Counted from the first letter of the stretch, positions 8,335-17,410 are shown. The stretch: 64,000 nt of DNA from Halobellus captivus (GCF_007655485.1 NZ_VJXQ01000001.1:42427-106426), one strand, 5' to 3'. Program-made: numbers and translations. Notes: a model not told the origin generated them from the letters alone.

Positions 8335-9921
8335 ATGGATACAGCCGTCCACCTCGACGGGATCACCAAACGGTTCCCGGGTGTCGTCGCCAACGACAAC
8401 GTGGACTTCGCCGTCGAGCGCGGGACTGTACACGCACTCCTCGGTGAGAACGGTGCGGGAAAGACAACGCTGATGAACGTCCTCTACGGCCTCTACGATC
8501 CGACGTCGGGTCGCGTTCTCGTCGACGGGGCGGAACGCTCGTTTGAATCGCCGCGGGACGCGATCGACGCCGGAATCGGGATGATCCACCAGCACTTCAT
8601 GTTGGTGGATCCGATGACGGTCACCGAGAACATCACGCTCGGGAACGAGCCCGAAAAGTGGGGCGGGCTCGCGGTCGACCGGGCGGCGGCCCGAGATACC
8701 GTCGTCGACCTCTCGGAGCGCTACGGGTTCGACGTCGATCCCGACGCGCGGATCGAGGACGTCTCCGTCGGCGAACAACAGCGCGTCGAGATTCTGAAAG
8801 CGCTCTATCGCGGGGCCGACATTCTGATTCTGGACGAACCGACGGCGGTGCTGACCCCCCAGGAGGTCGAAGAGCTGTTCGAGGTGCTCGAAGAACTGAC
8901 CGCCCAGGGGAAGACGATCATCTTCATCACGCACAAACTGGGGGAGGCGATGCGGGCGGCCGACGACATCACCGTCCTGCGGGACGGCCGCAACGTGGGG
9001 ACGGTCGACGCCGCGGAGACGACCCGCGAGGATCTCGCGGAGCTGATGGTCGGCCGGGAGGTGATCTTGGACGTCGAGAAGTCGCCCGCCGAGACGGGCG
9101 ACGTCGTCGCGTCCGCCTCCGAGATCGTCGTCGAGGACGAGCGCGGCGTTCGCGCCGTCGACGGGGTCTCCTTCGAGGTCCGGGCGGGCGAGGTGTTCGG
9201 CATCGCGGGCGTCGACGGCAACGGCCAGTCGGAACTCACCGAAGCGGTGACGGGCCTCGAACTCCCGGACAGCGGACGGATCGAGTTCCTCGGCGACGAC
9301 GTCACCGAAACGTCGCGGCGAAGCCGCATCGACGCCGGGATGTCTTACATCCCGGAAGACAGACAGGACCGGGGGCTCGTGATGGACTTCGACCTCGTCG
9401 AGAACGGCCTCCTCGGGAGCCAGCACACGCCAGAATTCGGTCCGAACGGCCGTATCGACTGGAACCACAGCCGCGAACACGCCGAAGCGATCATCGACGA
9501 GTACGACGTGCGCCCGCCGAACGCCGACGCGACCTCGGAGTCGCTCTCCGGCGGCAACCAGCAGAAGTTCATCGTCGGCCGCGAGTTCGACCGCGATCCC
9601 GAACTCGTCGTCGCGGCGCACCCGACGCGCGGCGTCGACGTCGGCTCGATCGAATTCATCCACGAGCGCCTCTTGGAACTCCGAGCACAGGGCGTGGCGG
9701 TGCTTCTGATCTCCTCGAAACTCGAGGAGGTGCAAGGTCTCTCCGATCGGTTAGCCGTGATGTACGAGGGCGAGTTCATGGACGTGGTCGATCCCGCGAC
9801 GACGACCGAAGAGCAACTCGGCCTGCTGATGGCGGGCGAACATCCGGACGAGCGGGCGACCGGGAGCGAGGAGTCGCCACAGCCCGAACGGAACGCTGCC
9901 TCCGGCGGTGAGCACGCGTGA
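8335..9921 (+). CDS. Dual-cassette ABC transporter ATPase of the BMP importer
   Basis: 528 aa with two ABC domains in one chain, as in RbsA/NupO-type carbohydrate or nucleoside importers. The first cassette has Walker A GENGAGKTT (about 37-45), signature VSVGEQQR, Walker B ILILDEP and the His switch ITHK. The second has a degenerate Walker A (GVDGNGQSE), signature SGGNQQK and a poor Walker B (LVVAAHPTRGVD). One competent and one degenerate site is usual in this family. The stop TGA overlaps the GTG start of the permease gene (GTGA), indicating translational coupling. It powers uptake of the solute bound by the lipoprotein at 7015-8166. Confidence 0.92.
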   Translation: MDTAVHLDGITKRFPGVVANDNVDFAVERGTVHALLGENGAGKTTLMNVLYGLYDPTSGRVLVDGAERSFESPRDAIDAGIGMIHQHFMLVDPMTVTENITLGNEPEKWGGLAVDRAAARDTVVDLSERYGFDVDPDARIEDVSVGEQQRVEILKALYRGADILILDEPTAVLTPQEVEELFEVLEELTAQGKTIIFITHKLGEAMRAADDITVLRDGRNVGTVDAAETTREDLAELMVGREVILDVEKSPAETGDVVASASEIVVEDERGVRAVDGVSFEVRAGEVFGIAGVDGNGQSELTEAVTGLELPDSGRIEFLGDDVTETSRRSRIDAGMSYIPEDRQDRGLVMDFDLVENGLLGSQHTPEFGPNGRIDWNHSREHAEAIIDEYDVRPPNADATSESLSGGNQQKFIVGREFDRDPELVVAAHPTRGVDVGSIEFIHERLLELRAQGVAVLLISSKLEEVQGLSDRLAVMYEGEFMDVVDPATTTEEQLGLLMAGEHPDERATGSEESPQPERNAASGGEHA

Positions 9922-11150
9922 GTGTGAGAGACCGCGGCCGCGCGGTCCTCGAACGGCTCGTCGGCGCGTCGGCGACCGAACGAATTCTGATTAGCACGGC
10001 CGCGCTCGTGCTCTCGATTCTCGTCGGGGCCGTGCTCGTCCTCATCGCCGGACGGATGACGACGTGTACAGCGAACGAGGCGGTGTACTACTTCGGGACC
10101 GGGTTCTGTTACGACCCCATCGTCGTCTTCGATCGGCTGTTCTTGGGCGCGCTCGGCGATCCCTTCAGCGGTGGGTGGTCGCCCGATGGACAGTTCTCGG
10201 TGACGCTGCGGGAGACGACGCTGTTGCTCTTCACCGGGCTCTCGGTCGCGCTGGCGTTCCGCGCGGGCATCTTCAACATCGGAACGCAGGGACAGATGGT
10301 CGTCGGCGCGCTGGCGACCGCGCTCGGCGTTCTCTGGGTCTCGCCGCTTGTCTCCGGCGTCGTCGGCACGGTCCTTCTGGTCCCGTTCGGAATCGTCGTC
10401 GGCGCGGTCTTCGGCGGGCTCTACGGGGCGATACCCGGTCTCCTGAAGGCGTACGCCGACGCCAACGAGGTCATCACGACCATTATGCTCAACTTCATCG
10501 CCACCGGGGTCGCGCTGTATCTCGTCAGCGGCGCGTTCAAAGATCCGGAGAGCGCCGCCAATCAGACGGTGCCGCTGCCGGAGTACGCGCAGTTCCCCAC
10601 GGTGCTCTTCGGCGGACGCCAGGACTTCTCGCTTATCGCGCTCGCCTTCGGCATCCTCGCGATCGGCGGCCTGTACTACCTGCTCGAACACACGGCGTTC
10701 GGCTACGACGTCCGGACGAGTGGGATCCAGCCTGACGCCGCCGAGTACGGGGGCGTCGACGCCGCGCGGACGATCGTCGCGAGCCTCACGCTCTCGGGGG
10801 CGCTCGGCGGAATCGCGGGCGCGATGTACGTGATGATGGTCCTCGGCACGTTCCAGACGGGCTTCCCCGACTACGGGTTCGACGGGATCACCGTCTCGAT
10901 CCTCGCCGGGAACAACCCGCTCGGCGTCGGTATCGCGGCCCTGTTGTTCGGCGTGCTCAAGAGCGGGACGACGGTCGTCCAGTTCGCGACCGACGTCCCG
11001 CCGCAGTTGGTTGGCGTCCTCCGCGGCCTCATTATCCTCTTCGTCGCGATGCCGGAGTTCTTCCGATTGATCGGCAAGCGCGTCACCGACGCGGGATCGA
11101 AGCCCGTCGCCACCGACGGCGGCCGTCCCGGAGGTGAAGACGATGAGTGA
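9918..11150 (+). CDS. ABC transporter permease 1 (nucleoside-type importer)
   Basis: 410 aa starting with GTG in a 4-base overlap with the ATPase gene. It is a multi-spanning membrane protein of the BPD_transp_2 family, with FRAGIFNIGTQGQ (the conserved NIG-x-QG element), ANEVITTIMLNFIATG and GFDGITVSILAGNNPLG. It has a long first hydrophilic loop and an acidic C-terminal tail (GGRPGGEDDE). It pairs with the second permease to form the transmembrane channel. The C-terminal codons overlap the next start, so all three transport genes are coupled. Confidence 0.92.
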   Translation: MSVRDRGRAVLERLVGASATERILISTAALVLSILVGAVLVLIAGRMTTCTANEAVYYFGTGFCYDPIVVFDRLFLGALGDPFSGGWSPDGQFSVTLRETTLLLFTGLSVALAFRAGIFNIGTQGQMVVGALATALGVLWVSPLVSGVVGTVLLVPFGIVVGAVFGGLYGAIPGLLKAYADANEVITTIMLNFIATGVALYLVSGAFKDPESAANQTVPLPEYAQFPTVLFGGRQDFSLIALAFGILAIGGLYYLLEHTAFGYDVRTSGIQPDAAEYGGVDAARTIVASLTLSGALGGIAGAMYVMMVLGTFQTGFPDYGFDGITVSILAGNNPLGVGIAALLFGVLKSGTTVVQFATDVPPQLVGVLRGLIILFVAMPEFFRLIGKRVTDAGSKPVATDGGRPGGEDDE

Positions 11151-12225
11151 GACGTCGATCGACTCCGCGTCCCGCTCCGATGACGGGTTCTTCGAGCGGT
11201 ACTCTTCGCGAGCACTCATCGCCGCGGTGACGGTGTCTGCGATCGCGGCGTTGCTCGTCGGCGGCTGGCTCTTCCCGGACTCGATCGTCGGCACCTTCGC
11301 CGACGTCGTCACCAGCCGGAACACCCTCTCGTCGGCGCTCCGACTCTCCGTTCCCATCGCGTTCGCGGCACTCGGCGGGATCTTCTCGGAGAAATCCGGC
11401 GTGATCAACATCGGCCTCGAAGGCCTGCTCATCATCTCGGCGTTCACCGCGATTTACGTCACGGACGTCACCGGCGGCGTCTGGGTCGGATTCGGCGGCG
11501 GCGTCCTCGCGAGCGTGCTCTTGGCGCTGCTCTTCGCGGTCGTCACGATCGAGTTCCGCGCCGATCAGATCATCGCCGGACTCGCCGTCTGGCTCATCGC
11601 GCTCGGTCTCGCGCCGTTCGCCTCGCAGGTCATCTACGGCGGTCCGAACACGCCGACGGTGCCGACGCCGGGTTCGATCACCGTGCCGGTGCTGGCGGAC
11701 ATCCCGTTCTTCGGCGCGCTGTTCTCGGCGTCGCCGTCCGTCTACCTGCTGTTCCTCGCGGTCGGGCTCTCGTGGTACGTCTTCGAGCGAACGACGTTCG
11801 GCCGCTGGATCCGTGCGAGCGGTGAAAACCCGAAAGCGCTGGACACGGCGGGCGTGAGCGTCACGCGAGTCAGATACGCGGCGGTGTTGCTCTCGGGCGT
11901 CCTCTCCGGGATGGGCGGCGCGGCGCTCTCGTTGGACCTCGGTCAGTTCACCGGGAACGGCCCGACGATGGTCAACGGCAAGGGGTTCATCGCCATCGTG
12001 GCGTACCTCTTCGGCAACTACAACCCGATCGGCGCGTTCCTCTCGACGCTTTTGTTCGCGGGGCTCGACGCGATGCAGACCGTCCTCCAGTTACAGGGGA
12101 TCGGCGTCCCCCGACAGCTCATCCGCATCACGCCGTTCGTCGTCGTGATCGTCGTCCTCGCCCTCGTCGGCCGCACTCGGATCCCCGAAGCCGCTGGTGA
12201 GCACTACGAATCCGGCGAGGAGTGA
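11143..12225 (+). CDS. ABC transporter permease 2 (nucleoside-type importer)
   Basis: 360 aa from the ATG at 11143. This start is chosen because GGAGGTGA lies 6 bases upstream (11130-11137), although a GTG at 11134 is also in frame. The gene overlaps permease 1 by 8 bases. BPD_transp_2 family motifs are FSEKSGVINIGLEGLL, ADQIIAGLAVWLIALG, GENPKALDTAGVS and GKGFIAIVAYLFGNYNP. It is the partner subunit in the heterodimeric channel. The operon ends here: the stop is the first element of a four-copy tandem repeat. Confidence 0.92.
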   Translation: MSETSIDSASRSDDGFFERYSSRALIAAVTVSAIAALLVGGWLFPDSIVGTFADVVTSRNTLSSALRLSVPIAFAALGGIFSEKSGVINIGLEGLLIISAFTAIYVTDVTGGVWVGFGGGVLASVLLALLFAVVTIEFRADQIIAGLAVWLIALGLAPFASQVIYGGPNTPTVPTPGSITVPVLADIPFFGALFSASPSVYLLFLAVGLSWYVFERTTFGRWIRASGENPKALDTAGVSVTRVRYAAVLLSGVLSGMGGAALSLDLGQFTGNGPTMVNGKGFIAIVAYLFGNYNPIGAFLSTLLFAGLDAMQTVLQLQGIGVPRQLIRITPFVVVIVVLALVGRTRIPEAAGEHYESGEE

Positions 12226-12305
12226 CTGGCTGACTTCCGGGGGTGACTGGCCTGACTTCCGGAGGTGACTGGCTGATTCCCGGAGGTGACTGGCTGGCTC
12301 CCGGA
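12222..12305 (+). repeat. Four-copy 21-22-bp tandem repeat starting at the permease stop codon
   Basis: Units begin at 12222, 12243, 12265 and 12286, each starting GTGACTGGC and ending CCGG or CCGGAG. The first unit contains the TGA stop (12223-12225), so every unit repeats a TGA in the same relative place. It fills half of the gap before the geranylgeranyl reductase gene. Confidence 0.9.
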
Positions 12306-12378
12306 ATCGTTCGCGGTGAATCCGCCTTCTCCGATCGAGGGATAAAGAGTTTTCCGCTCGCACGCGAGAGACGGAACG

Positions 12379-13752
12379 ATGAGTACCTCCCACGAGTACG
12401 ACGTCGTCGTCGTCGGTGCGGGGACGGCGGGCTGCTACGCCGCGGCCACCGTCGCCCGCGAAGGCCTCGACGTCGCCATTGTCGAGCGGAAAACCGCCGA
12501 AGAGGCCGGGCATATCGCCTGCGGCGACGCGCTGAAGGGCGCGGACGCGTTCCCCGAAGCGATCCCGAAGTCGCAGATCGAGGACGCGTTCACGAACACG
12601 GGCGTCGATCACGGTCGCTTCGAGATTCCTCAAGAGGACACGGTCCTCGACATCCCCGTGCCGGGCGAACTGGCGGTCATCGACCGCTGGAAATACGGGC
12701 AGCTGATAATCGAGGGCGCGGAGAACGCGGGGACCGAGTTCCACTACGATACGGTCGTCCAGGACGTCGTTCAGGACGACGACGGGACGGTCACCGGCGT
12801 CCGTGCGAAACGCAAGGGCGAGGTCGTCGAGTTCGCTGCCGACGTCGTCGTCGACGGCGCGGGCTCGCTGTCGATTCTGCAGGACAAGACGGACTTCTCG
12901 AACGCCACCTTCGATACGAACGTCTCCTACTCGCAGTTCTGCTCGGCGTACCGCGAGATCGTCGAGGTGCCCGAGCCGGTCGAATGGGACGACGCGCTCG
13001 TGTTCAAGCCCACCGAACGCGCGGCGGGGTACCTCTGGTACTTCCCGCGGACGGAGACGACGATCAACGCGGGGCTGGGGTTCCAGATGAACGAGGAACC
13101 GATGAAGCTTGTCGAGGACCTGAAGCACGACCTGCGGAACCGCCCGGAGTTCGAGGGCGGGGAGGTTACGGATAAACTCGGCGCGGCGCTGCCGACGCGA
13201 CGCCCCTACGACTCCGCCGTCGCGGACGGTTTCGTCGCCGTTGGCGACGCCGCCGGACACGTCAATCCCACGACCGGCGGCGGGATCGCCGGGGCCGCGT
13301 ACGCGGGCACGTACGCGGGACAGCAGATCGTTCGCGCGATCGGACAGGGCGACGTGAGCGAGGGCGCGCTGTGGCACTACAACGAGCGCGTGATGGACCA
13401 CTTCGGCGGACGCTACGCCGGGCTCGACGTCTACAACATCCTCTCGACCGCGGTCGACGTCGACGACTTGATGGGGCTGCTGGCGTCGCTGCCGGGCGAG
13501 AAGCTCGCGGAGGCGCTGTACTCCGGGACGACCTCCTTCGGCCCGGCGCTCGTCGCGAAGACCGCGAAGGACTCCTTCGGCTACTGGGGTCAGATCCTGA
13601 ACTTCTACAAGACCAAGAACCTCGCGGACGAACTGATGGAGCACTACTCGCGGTACCCGCGTCGCCCCGAGGCGCTCGAAGTCTGGAAACACCAGCGCGA
13701 CGTACTGATGGACGACATCTACGACGTCACCGGCGCGGATCCGAAGTACTGA
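12379..13752 (+). CDS. Geranylgeranyl reductase family flavoprotein (archaeal lipid saturation)
   Basis: 457 aa. The N-terminal FAD-binding Rossmann motif is VVVVGAGTAGCYAA (about 9-22), followed by the family signature HIACGDALKG. GDAAGHVNPTTGGGI (about 293-307) is the second FAD contact. Such reductases saturate the geranylgeranyl chains of archaeal ether lipids or, in paralogues, of menaquinone and other isoprenoids. The start is the ATG at 12379. It follows the transporter operon by about 150 bp and appears to be a separate unit. Haloarchaea often have several paralogues, so the exact substrate is open. Confidence 0.85.
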   Translation: MSTSHEYDVVVVGAGTAGCYAAATVAREGLDVAIVERKTAEEAGHIACGDALKGADAFPEAIPKSQIEDAFTNTGVDHGRFEIPQEDTVLDIPVPGELAVIDRWKYGQLIIEGAENAGTEFHYDTVVQDVVQDDDGTVTGVRAKRKGEVVEFAADVVVDGAGSLSILQDKTDFSNATFDTNVSYSQFCSAYREIVEVPEPVEWDDALVFKPTERAAGYLWYFPRTETTINAGLGFQMNEEPMKLVEDLKHDLRNRPEFEGGEVTDKLGAALPTRRPYDSAVADGFVAVGDAAGHVNPTTGGGIAGAAYAGTYAGQQIVRAIGQGDVSEGALWHYNERVMDHFGGRYAGLDVYNILSTAVDVDDLMGLLASLPGEKLAEALYSGTTSFGPALVAKTAKDSFGYWGQILNFYKTKNLADELMEHYSRYPRRPEALEVWKHQRDVLMDDIYDVTGADPKY

Positions 13753-13788
13753 ACCCCGCACTCGTTTCGCCGGGATCCGCTGTTCTTC

Positions 13789-14817
13789 TCACCGTGCGTC
13801 GAGGCCGACGGCATCGGCGAGCAGTTCGTGCGATCGGAGGCCGTCGTCGTGGTCGGCAACGACGTGCTGGATCATCACCTCGTCGACGCCGATCCGATCG
13901 CCGAGTTGATCGAGGAGTCCCGAGACTGTCTCCGGGCTTCCAGAGATCGCTCGCGGCCACTCGTCCGCGTCCAGCGTCGACGGCGTCGGGTCGGGGACGC
14001 CGCCCAACTCGTCGATCGCCTCCTCGACAGAGGGCCGCGTTCCGACCTCGCCGCGCCGCAAGCGCGCGTACGACGCCTCCGCGACGGCTCGCAGTCGGGC
14101 CGCCTCCTCGTCGCTGTCGGCGCAGATCACGTTTGCCGCGACGATTCCCTCCGGTTCATCGGGCCCGCCAGGCAGCGCCGATTCCTCGAAGGATCGGCGG
14201 TACTCCTCGAAGGCGGGGACGGCGAACTGCGGGCGGATGAACGCCGCGAAGCAGTAGCGCAGTCCCAGTTCGCCCGCGATCGACGCGCTCGACGGACTGG
14301 AACCCAGCACCCACGGAACCGGCGGTTCCGCGTCGGACCGCGGCACCGACAGGTCGGCGTAGGCGTGCCCGTCCGGGAAGTCCTCGTAGAGGTGCGAAAC
14401 CACGGATTCGATCTTTTCGCTGTGATCGCCGTCTGGATCCTGTACCTGCCGCGACGTGCCGAGCGCCCGATCCGCGGCTGGCGAGCCGTTCGCGCGGCCC
14501 AGTCCGGCGTCGATCCGCCCCGGCGCCAGCGCGTCCAGCGCACCGAACTGCTCTGCGACCTTGAACGGGCTGTAGTGGTTGAGGAGCACCGCACCGGAGC
14601 CGAGCCTGATCGCGTCGGTCTCGGCCGCGAGGTGGCCGAGCAGCACCTCGGGCGTCGTCCCCGCGAGGACGTTCCCCATTCCGTGGTGTTCCGCCACCCA
14701 AAACCGTGAGTACCCCAGCGCTTCGGCCTGTCTGGCGGCCTCGACGGTGTTCCCGTACGCCTCGGTCGCGGTGCCGCCCTCGGGGACCGGCGAGAGGTCG
14801 ACGACGGAGAGCTTCAT
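13789..14817 (-). CDS. Luciferase-like (LLM class) flavin-dependent oxidoreductase
   Basis: 342 aa. MKLSVVDLSPVPEGGTA, FWVAEHHGMGNV, LGSGAVLLNHYSPFKVAEQF and RIDAGLGRANGSP are typical of the group-1 bacterial-luciferase-like TIM barrel. The Glu-His-His motif near residue 45 lies at the flavin site. These enzymes are FMN- or F420-dependent monooxygenases or dehydrogenases. It is convergent with the geranylgeranyl reductase gene (37 bp between ends) and divergent from the FNT gene. The substrate cannot be predicted. Confidence 0.85.
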   Translation of the reverse strand: MKLSVVDLSPVPEGGTATEAYGNTVEAARQAEALGYSRFWVAEHHGMGNVLAGTTPEVLLGHLAAETDAIRLGSGAVLLNHYSPFKVAEQFGALDALAPGRIDAGLGRANGSPAADRALGTSRQVQDPDGDHSEKIESVVSHLYEDFPDGHAYADLSVPRSDAEPPVPWVLGSSPSSASIAGELGLRYCFAAFIRPQFAVPAFEEYRRSFEESALPGGPDEPEGIVAANVICADSDEEAARLRAVAEASYARLRRGEVGTRPSVEEAIDELGGVPDPTPSTLDADEWPRAISGSPETVSGLLDQLGDRIGVDEVMIQHVVADHDDGLRSHELLADAVGLDAR

Positions 14818-14980
14818 AGCGTCTCTCCGAGCGTGCGCTGTATAACGATTGGGCCCGACGAACGGTCGTGGACAGGTCGCGGTCCGGAACCAACCAGCAG
14901 ACGGATGGACCCGATTTCCCCGCGGCTACCCGACTGTCGGGCCGTTTTTAACTTGTAGCCGAACGAATGGTAGGGATGCT

Positions 14981-15814
14981 ATGGTCACGGGAGCCGATTC
15001 AGAGCCGACCGGTGCCTCGCTCTCCTATCGGAATATTCTGGAACGGGAGATGGAAAGCGCCCTCAAAGAGATCAATCGCCCCCCGAAAGGCGTGTTCCTT
15101 TCTGGCTTATCCGCCGGACTCAATCTGAGCTTCGGGGCGCTGCTGATGGGAATGGCGTTGACGTTTTCGGGAGGGTTCGAATCGAAATTCGTTCAACAAA
15201 TCACTCTCGGTGGCGTCTCTTCGATCGCGTTCTTGTTCGTCGTTCTCGGTCAAACGGAGCTCTTTACTGCGCATTCGACGATGGCCGTCTTGCCGGTACT
15301 CGACGGACGCGCCACATTGCGAGGGCTCGGCCGAGTCTGGAGCGTGACATACGTCTCGAACCTCGTTGGATGTGCACTATTCGCGGGCCTCGTCAGTGTC
15401 ATCGGACCGGCTCTCGGAATTATCGACCCAACGGTGTTTGGAACGTTAGCGTCCGCGCTGCTCCCGTACCCGTGGTGGGTGATCTTTTTGAGTGGGGTTA
15501 TCGCTGGCTGGCTGATGGGACTGGTGACGTGGCTCTCAGCGGCCAGTCGAGACACTGTCAGCCGGATTCTGTTCGTGATTATCGTGACAACCGTGATCGG
15601 GTTCGGCCCCTTTCACCACAGCATTCTCGGGACGACCGAGGTCCTCTCTGCGATGTTCCTGGGTCAAGGTGTGGCCGTTGGCGAGTTCGGTCACTTCCTT
15701 CTCTGGACGACCTCCGGCAACATCGTCGGTGGGAGCGTGTTCGTCGGCTTACTCAATTACGGACACATCGCGCTCGCTGGCGAGAAACAGGATGTCGAAC
15801 TTGACCAGGGTTGA
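14981..15814 (+). CDS. Formate/nitrite transporter (FNT) family channel
   Basis: 277 aa from the ATG at 14981. Upstream in-frame starts are disfavoured because TAGGGATG sits just before this ATG and a TTTTTAACTT promoter-like stretch lies at 14945-14954. It is hydrophobic with about six transmembrane helices. KGVFLSGLSAGLNLSFGALL, LGQTELFTAHSTM (short loop after helix 2) and TTSGNIVGGSVFVGL match FNT or YfdC-like pentameric anion channels. The second family motif is conserved with a Gly-Asn. Transported ions could be formate, nitrite or hydrosulfide. The gene stands alone. Confidence 0.8.
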   Translation: MVTGADSEPTGASLSYRNILEREMESALKEINRPPKGVFLSGLSAGLNLSFGALLMGMALTFSGGFESKFVQQITLGGVSSIAFLFVVLGQTELFTAHSTMAVLPVLDGRATLRGLGRVWSVTYVSNLVGCALFAGLVSVIGPALGIIDPTVFGTLASALLPYPWWVIFLSGVIAGWLMGLVTWLSAASRDTVSRILFVIIVTTVIGFGPFHHSILGTTEVLSAMFLGQGVAVGEFGHFLLWTTSGNIVGGSVFVGLLNYGHIALAGEKQDVELDQG

Positions 15815-15842
15815 CAGAGCAGGTACGGAGAACGAAGTGATC

Positions 15843-16784
15843 TCATCGCAGAAGGCGAGTACTGGTCCGGTCTCCCGTCTCATCCACTTCGACTAACCCG
15901 TCTCCAGCCAAGTCTGAAAGCAGTTCGCGCAGCCACTCCCGCCCGTACTCTCCGTCGGGAGTGTAGTCCACACGGATTCGGTGGCCGAGCGCATCCAAAT
16001 CCATCTCGTCGTGCTCGCCGAGGAGTCGAATCACGCGTCCGCGGAACTGTCGCCGACTCCCCTCAAAGCTCGGCTGCGTCGGCACGTCGGGCGCGGTGAA
16101 GTCGCCGGTCTGGTAGGCGTGACACCATTGACGCCACGGGCAACCCGCCTCGTCGCACCGAGGGGTCTTCCCGCAGGCGACGCCACCGAGTTCCATGATC
16201 GCGTTGTTCCAGACGCGCGACCGGTCGGCTGGCATCAACGACTGCGCCACGCGCTCGAACTCTGCGTCGTCGTCTTCGACGTCGAACGCGCGGTAGAGGA
16301 CCCGCTTCACGTTCGTGTCGACGACGGCGTCGCCGTTGTTGAACGCGAACGAGGCCACGGCGTTGGCGGTGTAGGGGCCGACTCCCATCAGCTCGGAGAG
16401 CTCGTCGGGCGTTCGCGGGAACTCGCCGTCGAACTCCCCGAGCACCTGTCGCGCGGCCTCGTGGAGGTACTTCGCGCGGTTGTTGTAGCCGAGGGAGTGG
16501 TCGCTCCAGAACGCGACGACGTCGCCCCTGTCGGCGGCCGCGAGGTCCTCGACGGTGGGCCACTCGTCGAGGAAATCGCGCCAGGCGGCCACGACGCGGT
16601 CGAGTTGGGTCTGCTGGCTCATCACCTCCGAGACGAGAATCTCGTAGGCGTCGTCGGTCTCGCGCCACGGGAACGCGCGGTGGTCCGCTTCGTACCACGA
16701 GATCAGCGCGTCCCGGACGGCTCCGACGTCGTCGGCGAGCGCTGTCTCCCCCTCATCGAGTGCCGATCCCTCGCCGTCAGTCAT
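15843..16784 (-). CDS. mutY: A/G-specific adenine glycosylase MutY (short form)
   Basis: 313 aa from the ATG at 16784; the longer in-frame extension is poor coding sequence. It removes adenine mispaired with 8-oxoguanine. SEVMSQQTQLDRV carries the catalytic Glu, the helix-hairpin-helix is GVGPYTANAVASFAF, and VVDTNVKRV carries the catalytic Asp. The iron-sulfur loop reads CGKTPRCDEAGCPWRQWC, a C-x5-C-x4-C-x5-C spacing rather than the C-x6-C-x2-C-x5-C of E. coli MutY. The C-terminus is a short winged-helix-like segment, not the full MutT-like 8-oxoG recognition domain. It is divergent from the gene invaded by the integrative element. Confidence 0.88.
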   Translation of the reverse strand: MTDGEGSALDEGETALADDVGAVRDALISWYEADHRAFPWRETDDAYEILVSEVMSQQTQLDRVVAAWRDFLDEWPTVEDLAAADRGDVVAFWSDHSLGYNNRAKYLHEAARQVLGEFDGEFPRTPDELSELMGVGPYTANAVASFAFNNGDAVVDTNVKRVLYRAFDVEDDDAEFERVAQSLMPADRSRVWNNAIMELGGVACGKTPRCDEAGCPWRQWCHAYQTGDFTAPDVPTQPSFEGSRRQFRGRVIRLLGEHDEMDLDALGHRIRVDYTPDGEYGREWLRELLSDLAGDGLVEVDETGDRTSTRLLR

Positions 16785-16923
16785 TACCGACACGTGGGAC
16801 TGCCGGGATTTGTGGATTCTGGTCGGCCTCGGCGACCGGCCGCCCTCAGCGTCCGAGTCGCCGCCGTCGCCGCGCGCCGCCGAGACGAAAGTCGTTTGCA
16901 CGCCCCTCCCGAGTCACCGACGT

Positions 16924-17253
16924 ATGAGTCTCGACGACCTCTCTGACGACGTGGAGTCCGCCTACAGCGACTTCAACGACGAACAGTCCGTCTCGCTCGA
17001 CCGCGAGACTCGACACGAACTCGCGATGCTCTCGGCGGCGTTCGGCACCGACGACACCGACGAACTGCTTCGACGCGCCGTGCACCTGCTGTTTCAGACG
17101 ACCGTCGACCGCGGCACGCTGGACTTCCACCTCCGACAGGGCTACGACGTCACCTACGACGAGTACCTTTACGCCACGTCGAATAATACTTACAACGATC
17201 AAAACGCTGGGAACCTACCGGGCGACGACGGACCACGTCGGTATCAATTCTAA
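16924..17253 (+). CDS. Small conserved protein with an element-supplied C-terminus (integration target)
   Basis: 109 aa from the ATG at 16924. The body is acidic and helical (VSLDRETRHELAMLSAAFG, DELLRRAVHLLFQ); I recognise no function. The first 82 residues, through DEYL, are host GC-rich sequence. The rest (YATSNNTYND…GPRRYQF) is AT-richer and comes from the integrated element. The displaced original 3' end lies 7.6 kb away at 24780-24871 and reads DEYLSGMTFEEMTGQNQ…RRYQM. Both ends finish RRYQ plus a hydrophobic residue, so the element rebuilds a similar terminus. Expression upstream of the insertion should be unaffected. Confidence 0.8.
   Translation: MSLDDLSDDVESAYSDFNDEQSVSLDRETRHELAMLSAAFGTDDTDELLRRAVHLLFQTTVDRGTLDFHLRQGYDVTYDEYLYATSNNTYNDQNAGNLPGDDGPRRYQF
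17156..17168 (+). repeat. Left attachment core (attL)
   Basis: ACGACGAGTACCT, identical to 24780-24792. It codes for YDEYL in the target gene. Host and element sequences diverge immediately to its right. Confidence 0.8.
17180..17193 (+). repeat. Left copy of a 14-bp subterminal inverted repeat
   Basis: CGAATAATACTTAC, 11 bp inside the left core. It matches the reverse complement of 24751-24764 at 13 of 14 positions. Likely an integrase or excision-factor arm site. It also lies within the substitute C-terminal codons. Confidence 0.55.
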
Positions 17254-17263
17254 CTCCTCAAGC

Positions 17264-17369
17264 GTAACAGGAGTAACGGGTCTTTGCCTTCCATCAATTG
17301 AGTGTATATCGTGATTAGTATTTTCTAAAACTTAGCTGATGTACGTGAAAAACCTGTTACACCCGTTAC
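17264..17369. repeat. Four copies of GTAAC(A/G)GG in two inverted pairs
   Basis: Top strand 17264-17281 reads GTAACAGGAGTAACGGGT. The reverse complement of 17353-17369 reads GTAACGGGTGTAACAGG. The pairs sit 71 bp apart near the left end of the element, downstream of both flanking genes. Possible binding sites for a regulator or recombination accessory protein. No coding gene is seen in 17254-17485. Confidence 0.5.
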
Positions 17370-17410
17370 TCACGCAAATATTGAGTGATAACCGTCCTGC
17401 AGTCACACCT

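Noticed and set aside
9345..11447. A 700-codon minus-strand open frame over the transporter permeases
   Set aside because: Antisense to the strongly supported ATPase and permease genes; composition is Arg/Ala/Asp-repetitive and it has no domain.
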